Positions 44,901-58,463 are shown, counted from the first letter of the stretch. The stretch is DNA of 64,000 bases from Pyxicephalus adspersus (GCF_032062135.1 NC_092858.1:164907926-164971925); one strand, 5' to 3'. Translations and numbers: made by a program. The notes: generated by a model from the letters alone, not told the origin.

Positions 44901-47900
44901 GCCATTTTGGATTAGGTACCCGGCTGTCACTTTATAATACTAACACCTGGCCTCATGTGGACACGCTAATTCACATAAGCAAGATTGGCACACTAAAGGG
45001 ACATGGAGAGGAAGGGCAGCATGGTGGCTCAGTGGTTGGCATTCTGGCCTTTGCAGCGCTAGGTCTTAGAATCTCAGAATTGGAATCTTGGCTAGGACAC
45101 TATCTGCATGGAGTTTGCAGGTTCTCCATGTGCTTGTGTCGGTTTCTCCGGTTTCATTCTGCAGTCCGAAAACATGCAGTTAGGTTAATTGGCCCAAAAT
45201 TGACCTCAGACTGTAATAATGACATATGACTATGGTAGGGACATTCGATTGTGAGCCACTTTGAGGGACAGCTAGTGACACAACTATGGACTTTGTACAG
45301 CGCTGTGTAATATGTTGGCGTTATATAAATACTGTGTAATAATAATATTAGGTATATAAGTGTAAATTCATTAAGGAGTCTCTCTGTGTTAGGTGCAATC
45401 AAATATAGAAACTACTGTAAGTGCAGAGTTTGTCAGACTGAGGGGCTGCTGGACTGAAAAGAGAGGCCCGTAGCCGTAAGAATTAGGCGCAGGCCCACAT
45501 GACCGGGTGCTAGGCCTAGCCCAGAGCTTTTAAGGGGTTAAGAAAAAGGTAGTGTTGCTAGAGGGGGCTGGGCTAGTATACAACATGGGGTAGGAGGAGA
45601 TTAGGAATAGGAGATGTTAAAAGGGCTGGATGATAGTGAGAGGCCCTCTTTTGGAAAGAAAAAGTTTCCCACCCACCCTCCCTCTTATGTTTAGGTAGAG
45701 TTGAGAGTTGGGTTCGTTTTAGCATCAATGTGTAAAATGTAATTTTATTTGGCATTTATTTTATTTGGATATTTGTTTGTTAATTATTTGGAAAGTTAAC
45801 TTTATTTAATGGTGTTTTAAATAAACGGTTGCTTGCCAGCCAATTTAAAATCCAAGATTTTGTGTTGGGGTATTTAATGGGGGGGGAGTGGCTGGTAAGC
45901 AGGGGAGGTTTGGAAGTAGGCGGTAGTTATGACAATGGTGTTTATAAAGGATGGGCTAGAAGGTCCGAGCTACCCTGGTCAAGTAAGGGGATGATCAGGA
46001 ATACCATTTACTGTATCTGCCATATTGGAAAAGGGGTGCACATTCCCCATGTATTTCAATTTCATACACAGTCACTAGTTGAAAAAAAGTAGCGATCGTA
46101 GGGGGAAAAAAGTAGCGATTGTACTGTTTGAAACAAACATTACTGATCTCCATTGTGGCCTATGGAGTTCACTATTATCACAGCTGCAAATGCTTTTTTG
46201 CAATTTATAAAGCTACGATCACGATGATTGCTACTTTATACATGCAGTAGCAGTAATAAAACCACTGTCAGTTATCATGTCAGTCAATTGCCACTTTCAT
46301 AAATAGAGTGATGCCAAAAGTTATGTTATTTTAGCAGAAGTAGTGACATTTTAATAAATGTGATAATTTATCATTTCCTTACATATAAATAGGATCTTTA
46401 TGTTGAATGTATAATGCTGCCTAATATATGTTTATATTTATAAATGTGTAAATGCAAAAGGGTGAAGATGTGTGATTTTCTGTCACTTCCTGTCAGGTTG
46501 TCATGCCAGAACAAGACATAAGGCAAATCTCTCGGACAAGGCCCTGTAGATTATTAAAACGTGAAGAGTTGTAAAATCTCCCTATTCTATCCAAACAAAG
46601 AAAAAGGCTTTGGATAAAGATAAACTTTAAAAACAATTTAATAAGGTAGTGTCCTACTTAATCCACTTTGTATTTTTATACAATTCCAAAATAAAAATTG
46701 TGAAAAGCAAACAAAGAAGTAATAATTCAAACCATGTGTTCAAACAAAAAAAGTGTAATTTTTTGTTTGGGCCTTTGATTTGAATTGTTTTATTGAATTG
46801 TTATTATCTCTTTTTTTGTTAATTACATTATTGTATTTTAGTTGTATTATAATAATAATAATAATAATAATGATATAACCGGGTTATGCAGATTATTATT
46901 CCATTGGTAAATATTTGATACATATAGTTTATTAGGGATGAGCAGCTCAAACTAAGGTTTGTATATTTTTTATTGGTGTTATAGATAGTTATGGTTCAAT
47001 GGGCCTGATTTATTAAAGCTCCACAAGGAGAGGATACACTTTTATCAGTGAAGCTGGGCGATCCAGCAAACTGGAATAGATCAGGTCCAGGATTTAAAAT
47101 ATTTGCCAGCAAATAAAAAATTACTTTGAAGAAATCCATTCCAGGTTTGCTGGATCACCCAGCTTCACTGAAGAAAGTGTATCTTATCCACCCTTGGGGA
47201 GCTTTAATAAATCAGGCCCAATATGTTTCAAAGAACCAATAAATTTTACAAGTTCAGTTCCATCTAAGCTTGCAGATCTGTATTGCATTGCTTCATAGGA
47301 TGGGAAGTGAAATATGTCACTTTGCAGAGCAGCTATAATGTAACTGGGCTAAGAAAGATGACCCCTGTCAGAATGTCCAGGAAAGCCAGAGCAGGACAGA
47401 GATGAGAAAAAGGAAGTACAGGGTGTAACTAGAACACTAGATAAACAAGACACGGACACAAAAACCACATACAGGAAGGGTAGTGTTCTGGTATTACTCA
47501 GATCTGTAATACTGTACTGTAATAATAAAGAAGAACACTGACACTGATCCACAATACATAATAAATCCTCCTGGCACTAACTCTGGGTGTAAATAGACAT
47601 GCAGTTGTCAGCACCTGTGGTTGACATCAACGTCTGTGGTTATGTACAGTATACCTTATACTCAATGGGTCTGAATAATTAAAGCTCTCCAGAACTAGGG
47701 AGGATACTGGGTGAAGCTGGGTGACACAACAAACCTGGAATGGATCTGGTCCAGGACTGAAATATTTGCTACAACTATGACTTTGAAGAAATCAATTCCA
47801 GGTTTTCAAGACCACCCAGCTTCACTGATGAAAACGTATCCTCTCCAGCCTTGGAGAGATTTAATAAATCAGGCCCTATTAGCTGATTATCAGGGACTGC

Positions 47901-50900
47901 CAATGAACAAAAATACTCCAGTAATTTTTTTGGGGAGATCTTCCCATCCTAAACAATTGATGCCATGGTATGCTTTTGTATGCGCTTAGTATAAAGCCTA
48001 CATTACAAAACAAATAATAACATTCTGGAAGCAATAAAATAGTAGTAATTCAATGCAGTTTCTGCAAATGATTTTGTGTAAGTTGGGAAGAAAGGTCATT
48101 ATTATAAGTAAACAAGGTTTAACAAGCAGCACTCACCTAAATGATGCTCATGGACCCAGACAAATTCACAAAGACCAGAGTCTTCAGAGTCAATTGGTAA
48201 AATTCCTATTGGGCAAAGAAACTATTTCAATGAGACAAACTTTAATTTTTTTTTTTTTATATTGCCCCATATGATTAAGTACGCCTGTAAAAATAACCCT
48301 AACAATAGGACTTAGAAGGTACCAGATCAGCACAGTTACCCAAATGACAGCAACCTGAATTACCTTATCTGCCCCCGCGGTTGACACCTGACCTATCTTT
48401 AGACTGATATGTGGGGATCAGAAGGTAATATTGGAAGATATGTCTATGCAAATACTGACAGAAAGCAAACATTTGAACTAGAACTTCTTGCTTGCTGTCA
48501 TATAAAACAGTGACCTCAAATAATAATGCAAGATAGTAAAATTACAGTTTGGTGCTGTGGGAATGCATGAATTAGTGTAATGCACAGTAAGACACATTTG
48601 TGCAATGTGGTGACATTCATTCTTTATGGCATGCCCCTGAAGTTTGTCAGAGTATTTGCATTGCAGTGTGCTGCAAGAAATTCTGTGTGCTTGATTTATT
48701 TGTGTACTTTGTTGCACATAGGACCCTTTCAAGTGAATAATGCAACAGTTTAGCTCGCATGAAAGCACTCATATTCCCACTGCACATATGTATAAACAAG
48801 CCCCTATACAAATATGTAAAAGTATGTAAAGTATCTGCTCTTACCTACAGCCTCATCATCTGGATGAAAGAAAGATACTTTGGATCCAACTAAAAAAATC
48901 AAAGCAGACTCAATTATGCATTAAAGCCAAACTTAAAAACATTTTTTCACATATGAATAGAGATTGGTTAGGTGTTTTTTGCTAGCTGTGGTAATTTAGT
49001 AGCTATTTAACACCATTTTCTTTCCTGATGGATTTGTATATAAGACCAAATGTATACTTTTTGTTGCGTATGCTGTATATCGTAATCATTTTTGTATTAA
49101 GGAGTCCAAAGTTTTTATCTGGTCTCCAATCATTGAGCTTTCACTGAATGCTAATACAGCTGCCTTGCTGGTCTAATAAAGGCAGATGAGACAGAAAGGT
49201 ATGTGAAAGATCGCTTCATGTTACATCAAGGTAGAAAGTGAAAAAACAGGGAGATTGTAAAAGGAGGACTTGACCATGAGTCATTTTGGAGAGGACATAT
49301 GGTTCACCAGGATCAGAGATGAGCAGCTACTTCCATATATTCCAACTAATGCTGGGCAAACACTGTCAATCCCTGGTTTTAATCAATTATTGCCATTGAA
49401 ACACATGTACCTGTAAGATTATTACCTAGGAATGTTCAAGAAAATGTCAGATTCCCCGTTTTATAAATAGAGCCTTGTGTGATCCTCTCTTGATGTTAAT
49501 TTCAATCAGTAATTGTAATTTTGATTGATATACATTGATCCATGCAATTAACTACAAGAATTACCTATAAATTAAAGTATAAATTATAACATAAAAAGTG
49601 GTATAGCTTTCATTACAAAACATTCATTTGTATTGTCACTGGAAGGTAAGACAAAGTGTGGTGGTGGCACTGTCTAATGGGGGATTTTCCCATGATTTGT
49701 GGAGATTTCTAGTTGTGTAGAAAGAAGCAAGCAGAAATGTTTTACTATTCTCCACTCCATGCAAATCTAAACAAGATAGAAATCTAAGCATTTTCATTAA
49801 TGTCAGGTTTGTCCTTGTTTACCTTCTAATATTATGCCAGCTACTTCTCTTCCAACAGGTACAAACTCTCTCTCTGGATACAACTTTGAGATAAGCTAAT
49901 ATGGAGACAAAAAAAAAGTTTTAAAGTTCACAGTATCTTCATTGTAGGTTTAAAAGTCTGCCTGTGTTACACCATAATAGAGAACCCCTGGAGACACAAA
50001 ATCTAGAACTGAATATTATGCAAATATCTATTTTAAACAGAACACCAGCCTGATCAACGCTACCTTCTACCTTAGGCTTAAGCTGGCTTGCAGCCCGGTT
50101 TATTGAAGGTTGCAGGTAAAATACCAAAACAGCAAAAGAAAACCTTGCCTGTCCGGCACTTACCATACATCAAGACATCCCTGTCTATCAGTTGGAGGGC
50201 TTCTCCCTGTCAGCTCAAAATCAAGCTTTCAGCAACCTTCTACTCACTTTTGAGCTCACTCACCCAGACCAACTTTCTGAGTCTCTCAGCCGAGCTCCAT
50301 CACAGACCGACTGTCTGTGTCTCCAGCAGAGCTCACTCACACAGTCTACCTGTCTGTGTCTCCAAACAGAGCTCTCTCACACAGTCCACCTGTCTGTGTC
50401 TCCAAACAGAGCTGAACTCACACAGACCCCTGTCTGTGTCTCTCCAAGCCAAGCCACTGACTGAGCTCCTGGCTCTATGTTATGTCCCCACCCTTAGTGC
50501 TTCTTCATTAATTATCTCACAGGTGAGAGTCTTCCACCTGCTACTTCACACAGGAATCTTGGGCAAATATATCTCACATTAAAGAGGAATCCTGGGCAAA
50601 TATATCTCCCTTACACCTCCAATCCTGCCTTGGTGTCACACTATGTACACATGTCAAATGATTGTAGCCTGATATGAACAGTTGGGCTTTTTCTTGGGTG
50701 AGAATATGACATGCGTACAGAGAGTGCCCAGTGTCCCAACAGATCAATGAGTGATCAACAGTGAATTACAGCAATAAAAGTAAAAGGAGGAGAGCACAGT
50801 GGTGAGTTGTTCTCCCCTCTCCATATAGCAGAACTTGTTCTTTCATCTGTCACTTTTTTGTCACTGGAAACAATGGTGAAAGATTGTTTCCAGTGACAAT

Positions 50901-52102
50901 ATTTGAATGCGTGTACGCAGCCTTAGGACTTGTTCTTATAGATTTTGTAATAGTGTTTCCCATAAAGCCAGTTGTTGCATTGTCTGACATCGTTACAAAA
51001 TTATACTGCAGGTAACATCTAACAAAATGCATGCAAAGCCAAACCCTGGAGCTCTATCACAGGGTGCGTACATGATAGAGGGATCTGAGGATTACCCACA
51101 GGTTGGGTCAGGCCATAAATTTTACAGGGAGGCATTAGAAAATAGAAATGGCGTAAAGGGCAGCTGACATGAATGGAGAGGCAAAGGCAGCATCACACAG
51201 ACAAGGGGCAGCAATGCAGTGGGACATGAGGGTACAGGGACAAATGCAAGGGGGTATTTTTTCACTTGTTTCAAACAAGTCCAGCAGGTGGGTGGAATTG
51301 AGAACACAGAAACAGATCATACTACTAGATTCCTCAGGGGACATATACGTATTCTGTGAATGATTCAAATATCCAAACGCCAACATTTGTGCTAAACTGA
51401 AATATTATTTAACAAGGCTTTATCATTCTAACACCAAGTAGATTACCTTTGTATTAATTGGACTTAAGGCACAAGCTTTCACCTGCAGCTTTACATGATA
51501 ATCACTAGGAGATGAGACTGGTTCCTGGTAAAAGAAAATAATATTATTACAAGTTATTAAAACAGGTCTCAGAATATTGACTAAGCAGATTATGCTTTAT
51601 TTTCAGACTGGTACAGTCCACGCACAGATATATCTGGTAAATCAGTCAAAAAAAGCTTTTCCATCAACCTTTTTCAATTTATATTTGGGCAGAATGTTAA
51701 TCACAAATTGATCAGGCAAAGTTTTTTTTCTAATTGGTTAGCAATCACATTGAACCCTAACAAAGCAGGCAGACCATCAAATATTTGTAGTTGATCATAA
51801 AAAATAAAATTATTGTATGCCTAGCAATAGCCTGTTGTACTCATACAATGCCAATAAAAAAAAAACAAATCCGCTGGGTATCCAAATTGCATCAACTGTA
51901 CATGTGCTGTATGTGTTTTATTTTCTTCAGTTGGACTTCACTGTATCTCCAAAGTGTAATACCAACACCAAATGCACACATTTGCACAGGCGGATACAAA
52001 ATAATTGGCTTTTGGCTAAAAATAAATATATATTACCTTTTCTTGAAATATGAACTTCTCTTCATCATGTGCTGCATTTAATTGATAGTATAATCCTTTC
52101 AT
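35914..52102 (-). CDS. CRYZL1: Quinone oxidoreductase-like protein CRYZL1
   Basis: A zeta-crystallin-like member of the medium-chain dehydrogenase/reductase family, without the zinc-binding residues of classical alcohol dehydrogenases; its substrate is unclear. Coding exons from N- to C-terminus: 52037-52102, 51447-51524, 49823-49895, 48845-48889, 48137-48205, 43550-43683, 41508-41619, 40207-40305, 39318-39436, 38166-38271, 36608-36653, 35914-36013. They sum to 1047 nt, or 348 aa (human 349), with consistent phases and no stop. The start MKGLYYQ lies six bases after an acceptor. Landmarks are [11 protein letters not shown] (about 33-43), [18 protein letters not shown], the nucleotide-binding turn [26 protein letters not shown] and [10 protein letters not shown]. 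All introns are GT-AG except the U12 intron before exon 11. The gene lies upstream of GART on the same strand and is probably head-to-head with ITSN1. Confidence 0.95.
36208..36560. repeat. 30-bp AT-rich tandem repeat
   Basis: About eleven units of the type atcatacccctatgatttta plus tctcagcatt, variable in the middle. It lies in the CRYZL1 intron between exons 11 and 12. Confidence 0.9.
37160..37445. repeat. Palindromic MITE (taaagtggaactaaac family)
   Basis: Begins aaagtggaactaaacctgca and ends in tttatttctgctttaaacc, a partial inverted match. It lies inside the CRYZL1 U12 intron. Confidence 0.5.
37590..37789. repeat. Palindromic MITE copy
   Basis: Arms cctgatttattaaagctctc and gagctttattaaatca, in the CRYZL1 U12 intron. 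Confidence 0.65.
38880..39117. repeat. Palindromic MITE copy
   Basis: Degenerate copy of the same family, with gtgaagctggatgatctggc and its inverse around an AT-rich centre. Confidence 0.6.
39824..39839. repeat. Poly-G run
   Basis: About fifteen consecutive G in the CRYZL1 intron before exon 9. Its length is probably variable. Confidence 0.9.
40423..40592. repeat. Long hairpin in CRYZL1 intron
   Basis: Two arms of about 73 nt (40423-40497 and 40520-40592) are near-perfect reverse complements with roughly eight mismatches, separated by 22 nt. It lies about 120 bp upstream, on the gene strand, of the CRYZL1 exon 40207-40305. It could be a small palindromic MITE or a structured intronic RNA. 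Confidence 0.75.
42937..43259. mobile_element. hAT-type MITE in CRYZL1 intron
   Basis: Ends CAGGGGTGCCCAAC and GTGTGGGCATCCCTG, flanked by an exact 8-bp duplication ATGTAGAG (42929-42936 and 43260-43267). Confidence 0.88.
43949..44175. repeat. Palindromic MITE copy
   Basis: cctgatttaaaaaaaaaagc to tttactaaatcaggccc, with inverted internal halves. Confidence 0.65.
44897..45352 (+). mobile_element. tRNA-derived SINE with shared 5' flank
   Basis: SINE proper from about 45016. The preceding 118 bp (ttttgccattttggattagg and on) match the flank of the SINE at 34856, so the repeated unit is larger than the SINE. Confidence 0.75.
47001..47219. repeat. Palindromic MITE, best copy
   Basis: gggcctgatttattaaagct at the left and agctttaataaatcaggccc at the right are near-exact inverted repeats. 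No coding sequence. Confidence 0.75.
47667..47876. repeat. Palindromic MITE copy
   Basis: Second copy of the family 450 bp to the right, with a degraded left end. Confidence 0.65.
50265..50455. repeat. Tandem repeat of about 45 bp
   Basis: Units with gagctctctcacacagtcca and cctgtctgtgtctccaaaca repeat four to five times. Open frames across it are repeat artefacts. Confidence 0.8.
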
Positions 52103-52239
52103 AGTGACCTGTACATATAAAGAGAAGATTAGGCTATAGAGTTTACTTATAGCAGAGAACACTTTCCGCTATCGATTGGACATTGCATTGCTTACACTCA
52201 CACTGTGTCTGCATTTTATGACGTAAAATTATTATTTTA

Positions 52240-52455
52240 ATCTTGTGTTTATATCACACTGACATATTACTTTGCAAACTAACCAGGGCTCACAATCGAA
52301 TACCCCTGACAAAGTCATATAATTATTATAGACTAAGGCCAATTTTGAGGGGAAGCTAAATAAGCTGCCAGTATGTTTTTGGAATGTGGTAGGAAACCCA
52401 TGCAAACACAGGGAGAACATACAGACCTGGGATGCTAGTGCTGCAAAGGCAAGAA
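52240..52455 (-). mobile_element. Degraded tRNA-derived SINE
   Basis: Recognisable by the central block on the - strand, ending at aaaggcaagaacacgg-like head remnants. Confidence 0.55.
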
Positions 52456-52639
52456 CACGGTCTGTTGTATTCATGAAACGAATGCCAGGCTGTGGAGCTT
52501 GCAGTTCTCTCTATAGAACAATGCGGAGCCCTCTTGTACCCAGAGGTTAATGCACATTTACAAAAGACATACTGCAGTGATTTATAAATGTGCTGATTGG
52601 CATTATTTTTTAAAGCATTGGTATGGTCATACTACTGCT

Positions 52640-52950
52640 TTATAAAAAGAGCCATAAGTTGGACATTGCCTTTGGTAACAGAGAGTTCCATAAGTTCCAC
52701 TTTAAAAATTTGGGATCGGGCAGGGTTTTATTGCAGAAAGGACAGGCGATGTCCCTTCTGCAATAAGCATTTTTACCTGCATGATGCCATCTTTTATGTC
52801 AATAAGCTTCGCAGCTCAACATTGTTTGTTGGGATATCCAGGACATCATGATTTTCCATACCGTTCCCAGGACTAATTGAATTTCCATGCACAAGTGCAG
52901 GAGTTATATCATCCCGGCCTGACTAATCAAGATGTCCAAAGATCAGAACA
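52640..52950. repeat. MITE-like element
   Basis: Contains gttccactttaaaaattt, ttattgcagaaaggacaggc and gcaataagc, text shared with 17962-18068 and 37160-37445. Confidence 0.45.
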
Positions 52951-53145
52951 AGGAAAAGAAGAAGAATATAGTGGCGCCAGTGACGGAACAGAGACACTGG
53001 GTTTAGCTGCGCTTTAATAGCTGGGAATAGTAAAGCAATTATTACCACCCTTATTTGTTTCCTATGGGCAGCCATGGGTGAGACACTTCACAGATGTAGC
53101 ATATTTACCCCAGACATAATTTCCAGGTGTGGGGAAGCAGTATTT

Positions 53146-53480
53146 GGGCAGCACGGTGGCTCAGAGGTTAGAGCTCTGGCCTTTACAGCGCTAGGTCCCA
53201 GGTTCAAATCTCAGCCAGGACATCTGCATGGAGTTTGTGTCTGCGTCTGTTCTCCATGTGTCTGCGTGGGTTTCCTCCCACATTCCAAAAACATTTGGAG
53301 AGGTTAATTGGCTTCCCCCAAAAATTGACCTTAGACTGTGATAAAGATATATGACTATGGTAGGGAAATTAGATTGTGAGCTCCTTTGAGGAACAGTTAG
53401 TGACATGACTATGGACTTTTTAAAGTGGTGGGTAATATGTTAGCACTATATAAATACTGTGCAAAAAAAACATTAATAAT
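53146..53480 (+). mobile_element. tRNA-derived SINE
   Basis: gcacggtggctcagaggtta, then ggttcaaatctc (B-box-like), the conserved centre and a tail ending tatataaatactgtgc. Confidence 0.8.
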
Positions 53481-54294
53481 AACTGCAGTGCAACTTTACT
53501 TCCCACTTGAACTATACCTAATATTTGAAAAAAAATTAAAAACACTGTACAAATATTTAATGGATCTCCACCCTTCTAATAATTTGCCTGGATGGCAACT
53601 CAGAACTTCAATCAAACGCAGCCGATCCTTTGCCCACAGGGTACAGCTTGAGTACTTTCCATGGAAATTTACAAGCATGTGTAATCTAAACACAATAGAT
53701 CAGATCCTAGGGAACAGAAAACAAACAAAAACATATTGAAAGTTAAAAACAGCTCATAAGCACTGGCTCTAAGATGCTAAAAACAGACTAGTGTCATGGG
53801 TGAGACGGGCGCCCTAATTATTATCATTATTCATCATGATCCAAAGAATTGATATCGGCTGATGTCCTGCTAGGTGTCTGCGCTGGAGAAATGCAAAATA
53901 TGTGCAAAATGCAGAAATGGAAAATAGAAATGCTGCATCAGCAGGAGAGAGAAAGCAAAAACAGGAACCTGTGACAGCCTCCCATCTTACTGTAGCTTTG
54001 TAACCCAGGCCACCCCCTCCTAACCTGTGTCCCTGCAGAGGAATGAATGAGACCTTCCTGCTTCTAGGCTGTGCAAAGAGCTGGGGGAGGAGCTGTGCAA
54101 GGAGGCCTGGGCTTACATATTAACCCTATGCTGCCATGGCAGAGACACATTGTTGCTAAATGTATCAGAATGTATCTAAATAATAATATGTTGAGAAAAA
54201 AGAGAGAGAAGGAATTGCTAAAAGCTTGTTCATTCCTAAATAGATTTAACAAGCATTTTTAAGTATTATCAGCTTTTCTAACAGCCCTCCTATT

Positions 54295-54510
54295 GTGTGA
54301 TACTTCCCCCACCTCCTAGATTGTAAGCTCTTATGGGCAGGGTCCTTTCCTCCTCCTGTGTCACTGTCTGTATTTGTCTGTCATTTGCAACTTCTATTTA
54401 ATGTACATCGCTGAGTAATATGTTGGTGTTATACAAGTTCTATTTATTAAACGTATATAATTAATAAACGTAATTATTATTAATATATAAAATTATATTG
54501 ATAATAATAA
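54295..54510 (+). repeat. L2-like LINE tail
   Basis: tagattgtaagctcttatgg through gtcatttgcaacttctattt to an AT-rich end. A reversed fragment lies at 54685-54765. Confidence 0.65.
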
Positions 54511-56444
54511 AGGTTGGCCATTGTGTTATGGGCCTATTGCAGACAGAGCAATAGGAATGCCTTCCTTTTCCAGGTGTTCTCATTGACTTGCATTATGTGT
54601 GCCAACGCTGCCGGGTTCCCATAAAACATTGCAGTAATATGAATTCACAAAGGTGATGATCTCACTCACAGACTGTAGCTCTGAAGTAATTATTATTATT
54701 ATCATTATTAATAAACAATACTTATAAAGTGCCAATATATTACACAGCGCTGTACAAAATTACTTTGTTACATGCTTGCCCTTACAGGATTATAAATGAG
54801 CAGCGGACTACTGATATGGTCCTTGCTGTGCTCAACCCTTCTTAAAGGGGACCTATCACCAAACTTTTTACTTTTCATAATAACCCTCAGGAATACATGG
54901 AGAGGGTTTTGTCCTGCAATAGAAAAAAAAAAAATCAAATTTGATTTTTTTTTTAGTTCAGTTCAACTTTTAGCCTTCATTACCAGCTCCTACCTTGGCT
55001 CCCAATGCCTGAAACATATTAGGTTAAAGGAATTCAACAGAGCAAGAATACTGAAAAGGGCTGGCATACCCACCATCCGCCTGATTTTTGGCACACTACG
55101 AATTATAGCAAATATTAAGATGTATTTTAGGTTTTATTTCAAGTATGAATATTTTTGTATTCAACAATGAGCTATGTGTTGGAGTTTTGATTGGGACATA
55201 AACATCTTTTTGTAGTTATGAACCCTTGCACCTATTATATAACCCTTGCCCCTATACACAATAGGGGCAAGTTGAGACCTACCTTGGGATTAAGTGATCC
55301 CACAGGGCTCCCCATGGCCGGCACCTTTCCAGTTGCTCGAACACTCACACCTTCTTAAAGAACCAGTGGACGCACATTTGACAGCTGGCGGTAATGAGCG
55401 GTACTCTACCACACTCTGCCACTCCTATTCATTCCCTATGGAGCTGCCACAGGGAGCTGATACCATGTAGCGTCTCCTGAGAAGGAGCAATTCACTAGCA
55501 TGAGGAAACAGTAAATGCACCGCAACCTCGCTGCAAGTGTGAACCCAGGCTAAGGGGTGGATGGTCTGCATGATGCTTATAAATCTATCACCAAATATTA
55601 GCTGCTCAAGTAACGTAAATGACACATACACAAGCCACTGGTATCACATTTATAGTTTGGTGCATTGCCAATACTTCCCAATACAATGGCTGTTCTATTT
55701 CCATTACATCATGAATCCCAGGCAAATCTAAAATAGGAAAATAATGCAACTCTGTAATACAATAATTTCTTCATTTTAATGCAAATCTATTTTTTTACCT
55801 CCATGTATCTTGGTGTCAGCCTCCTACAGTCCCTGCACAGCAGAACTCAGATTGGAGAGAGAAGATCAACACCAGGAGCCAGTCGATGAGTCTGCTTCTC
55901 TCCTTTTGCTGTCAAAGGTGAAGGAGGAAGCAGGAGAAAAAAAATGCTGAACTGCAACAGATAAAATTAAGTTTTCAGGGCTATGCTTTGTGGCAGAACT
56001 GGAATTCAGCTTGAACTCTACATTCATTCTGATTGATTACAGTGGTTTAGGGCTTGTTCCCATTAGTTTGTGGAAATACATGCGTTACCCAACATGCGGC
56101 AATGCAATGACATGCATCTGTATGACATGTGGTGTGCTGGGTTGCCATTCTTTCTCAATAGCACACCAAAAGCACCTTGCCAGAGCACTGCGACATTACG
56201 CAAAGCAATGCTCGGCAACTCTTTTCCAACTATTGCAGTTTTAAAAGTGCAGTGTGCACTGCATTTCTGTATGTCGTGGTGCGTTGGCAAGCCTGTTCAA
56301 ATAAATGGGCTGCCGATCGCAAACCATGGCTTTAAATGTGGCAACATGTGTGTTTTGTAAAATGCAGTGTGCAATTTTAGTAGTAATAGTTAGTAGTTAC
56401 ACCATACTCCAATTTCTTTCACTGAATATTGAATACATAAAAAC

Positions 56445-56730
56445 ATTATTATCTAGTATTTTTATAGCGCCGACATGTTACACAGCACTTTACAAAGTCC
56501 ATAGTCATGTCACTAGCTGTCTCTCAAAGGGTCTCACAATTTAAAGTCCTTACCATTGTTATTTGTCATAATTATTAATTATGTTATCACAGTCTATGCC
56601 AATTTTAAGGGAAAGACAATTAAACTAACCACATGTTTTTGGAAAGTAGAAGGAAACCCATGCAAACACGGGGAGAGCCGTCAAACTCCATGCAAAGGAC
56701 CTAGTGCTAAGCCATTGTGCTGCCTGTATA
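56445..56730 (-). mobile_element. Truncated tRNA-derived SINE
   Basis: Reverse orientation: tatagcgccgacatgttaca at the tail, then the centre (catgtttttggaaagtagaa). The head is deleted. Confidence 0.65.
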
Positions 56731-58281
56731 CATATATGTATACCAATTTTTTTCCCCATAGGGAAATAATTACATCTATAATTTTCAGTGAAGAATTCCA
56801 TATTTATTGTATCAACTGCAACATCATACTACTCCAAATAACACTTCCCTGGCTCCTATAATAAATAACGATTTCCCCTTTAGACAACACACATCATAGT
56901 TCAAAATTACAAACATCCCCCTCTTTCTAAAAAATGTTTGTTCAGCCTTTCTTGACCTTTTTACCATGGGGGAACACTTGAAAACATTTTCAGGTCTTTA
57001 GAGAACCCCTCCTATAATCACTATATCAACAGCTCACAGTACAATAATGTGGTGGTCAGTAGGAAGAATATCTCTTACATTACTGGCCGGTGTAAAAATG
57101 TCACTCTTACAGATAGCCAAAAAGATCATTGGTGTCACTTATCACATGAGAGTCACAAACTACTCATAGGAACCCCTACCAACCTCTGGAGGAACCCTGG
57201 TTGAAAAACCTGTGCTAGGACATTGCAGAATGTTACAATGCAGTGCGCTGGTAAGGATGAATGTCATATTCATTGCAATAACACATGCACTTCCAACACA
57301 ATGTACAAGTAGGAAGAAGCACTAAAAGCTTTTTTTGCATCAGAACAGTTTCTCTCCCCATACAAGTCAATTGAGCTACAAAAGCACCATGGAAGCAGGT
57401 CACATACAGATCAGATGCACTGCATGATAAATGCATGCATCAATGCCATCTGAAGTATGAAACTGGCATTCACTTTGTAAATTGACCCCATTTTAAATAA
57501 TAGAAGTCTCCATTCACAAAGATGAAATACTTATTTTCAAAAAAAGTGATTGAGTCTAAGGAGCTTTGAAGATAGCAGTCATATGACTAATATAACGCTG
57601 TTAATCCTTGCCCCAAAGCTTGGTAATATAAGCCTATTGCGACGTAAATTGATTGCAATGGTTGTAGTGCATCAGAACGCAATTTAATGAACACTTTACT
57701 GACCAAGTTGATTAAATTGGGTCCTTAAAAAATGCAATGGGTCTGAAAATACCCTGTGGTAAAGTCCATAACACAGGCTTTGCCTTTCTAACGATTTGAC
57801 CCTGCAACTAAAAATAAAACGTGAACTTTGTAATAGAGGCAGTTTGGCCAATACCTTTCTAGCAGTGGCAGGACAAATCTTCAACCTTTTGGAGCATTTC
57901 AGGCACCACTGCTATCCAATTTTTCCAATATGGCGGATATTTAGTCCACCATTGGGGGATGCGGTTCTGGTTAGGTCACAACAAGGCGGAATGGCACCTG
58001 GTGAGATGAACCAAAACCTCCAATAGGTAACTATGGGAAATTTCCAGAATTGTTAGACAGCAATGGCCTCCATAGAGGTTCAATAGAGCAAAGATTTGAC
58101 CCAATGACAGAAAGGTCAGTATTAATCTTTAACTTTTACAGGGTGTTTTACTATGGTGACAAAATATATTTAGCAGCTTTTATTGACAGGTTTACTTTTA
58201 TTAATTACCAGATGACAAGGCTTGCTAAATTGGAATGACTGCTCCTTTAAGTAACGGGCTTATAATTGACCTGGAGTGACG

Positions 58282-58289
58282 TGACGTCA
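58282..58289. promoter_or_regulatory. CRE palindrome TGACGTCA (1)
   Basis: A perfect CREB/ATF site. A YY1-like motif (GCGGCCATCTTGG) lies at 58364-58376. Together they suggest promoter-type DNA on the CRYZL1 side of the CpG-rich block. Confidence 0.45.
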
Positions 58290-58463
58290 TCAACCCAGGT
58301 CCTCCATTATCATTAACCCACCACTCCCTCAATTTACGTGCAGCTAAAAACCTCTCGCTGTGGCGGCCATCTTGGTTCCTGGCAAAGACGATTTATCAGT
58401 TCTATCTCTGACCTATCCGGTTTTTACTTTTAATGGCAAAATGAATTGTATATTTATACTCAC

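Larger units (their letters stand above)
52109..58463 (-). other. CRYZL1: CRYZL1 5' intron
   Basis: About 6.4 kb between the first coding exon and the proposed 5' UTR exon. It contains SINE copies (52240-52455, 53146-53480, 56445-56730), a MITE-like piece (52640-52950) and L2-like tails (54295-54510, 54685-54765). I found no coding exon of another gene. The span 56.75-58.2 kb shows nothing recognisable. Confidence 0.6.

Noticed and set aside
50088..50582. 164-codon + strand frame, the longest in the window
   Set aside because: It lies across the 45-bp tandem repeat inside a CRYZL1 intron; low complexity and no known domain.
54796..55170. 124-codon + strand frame
   Set aside because: Intronic, no homology recognised, no splice context and AT-rich composition.
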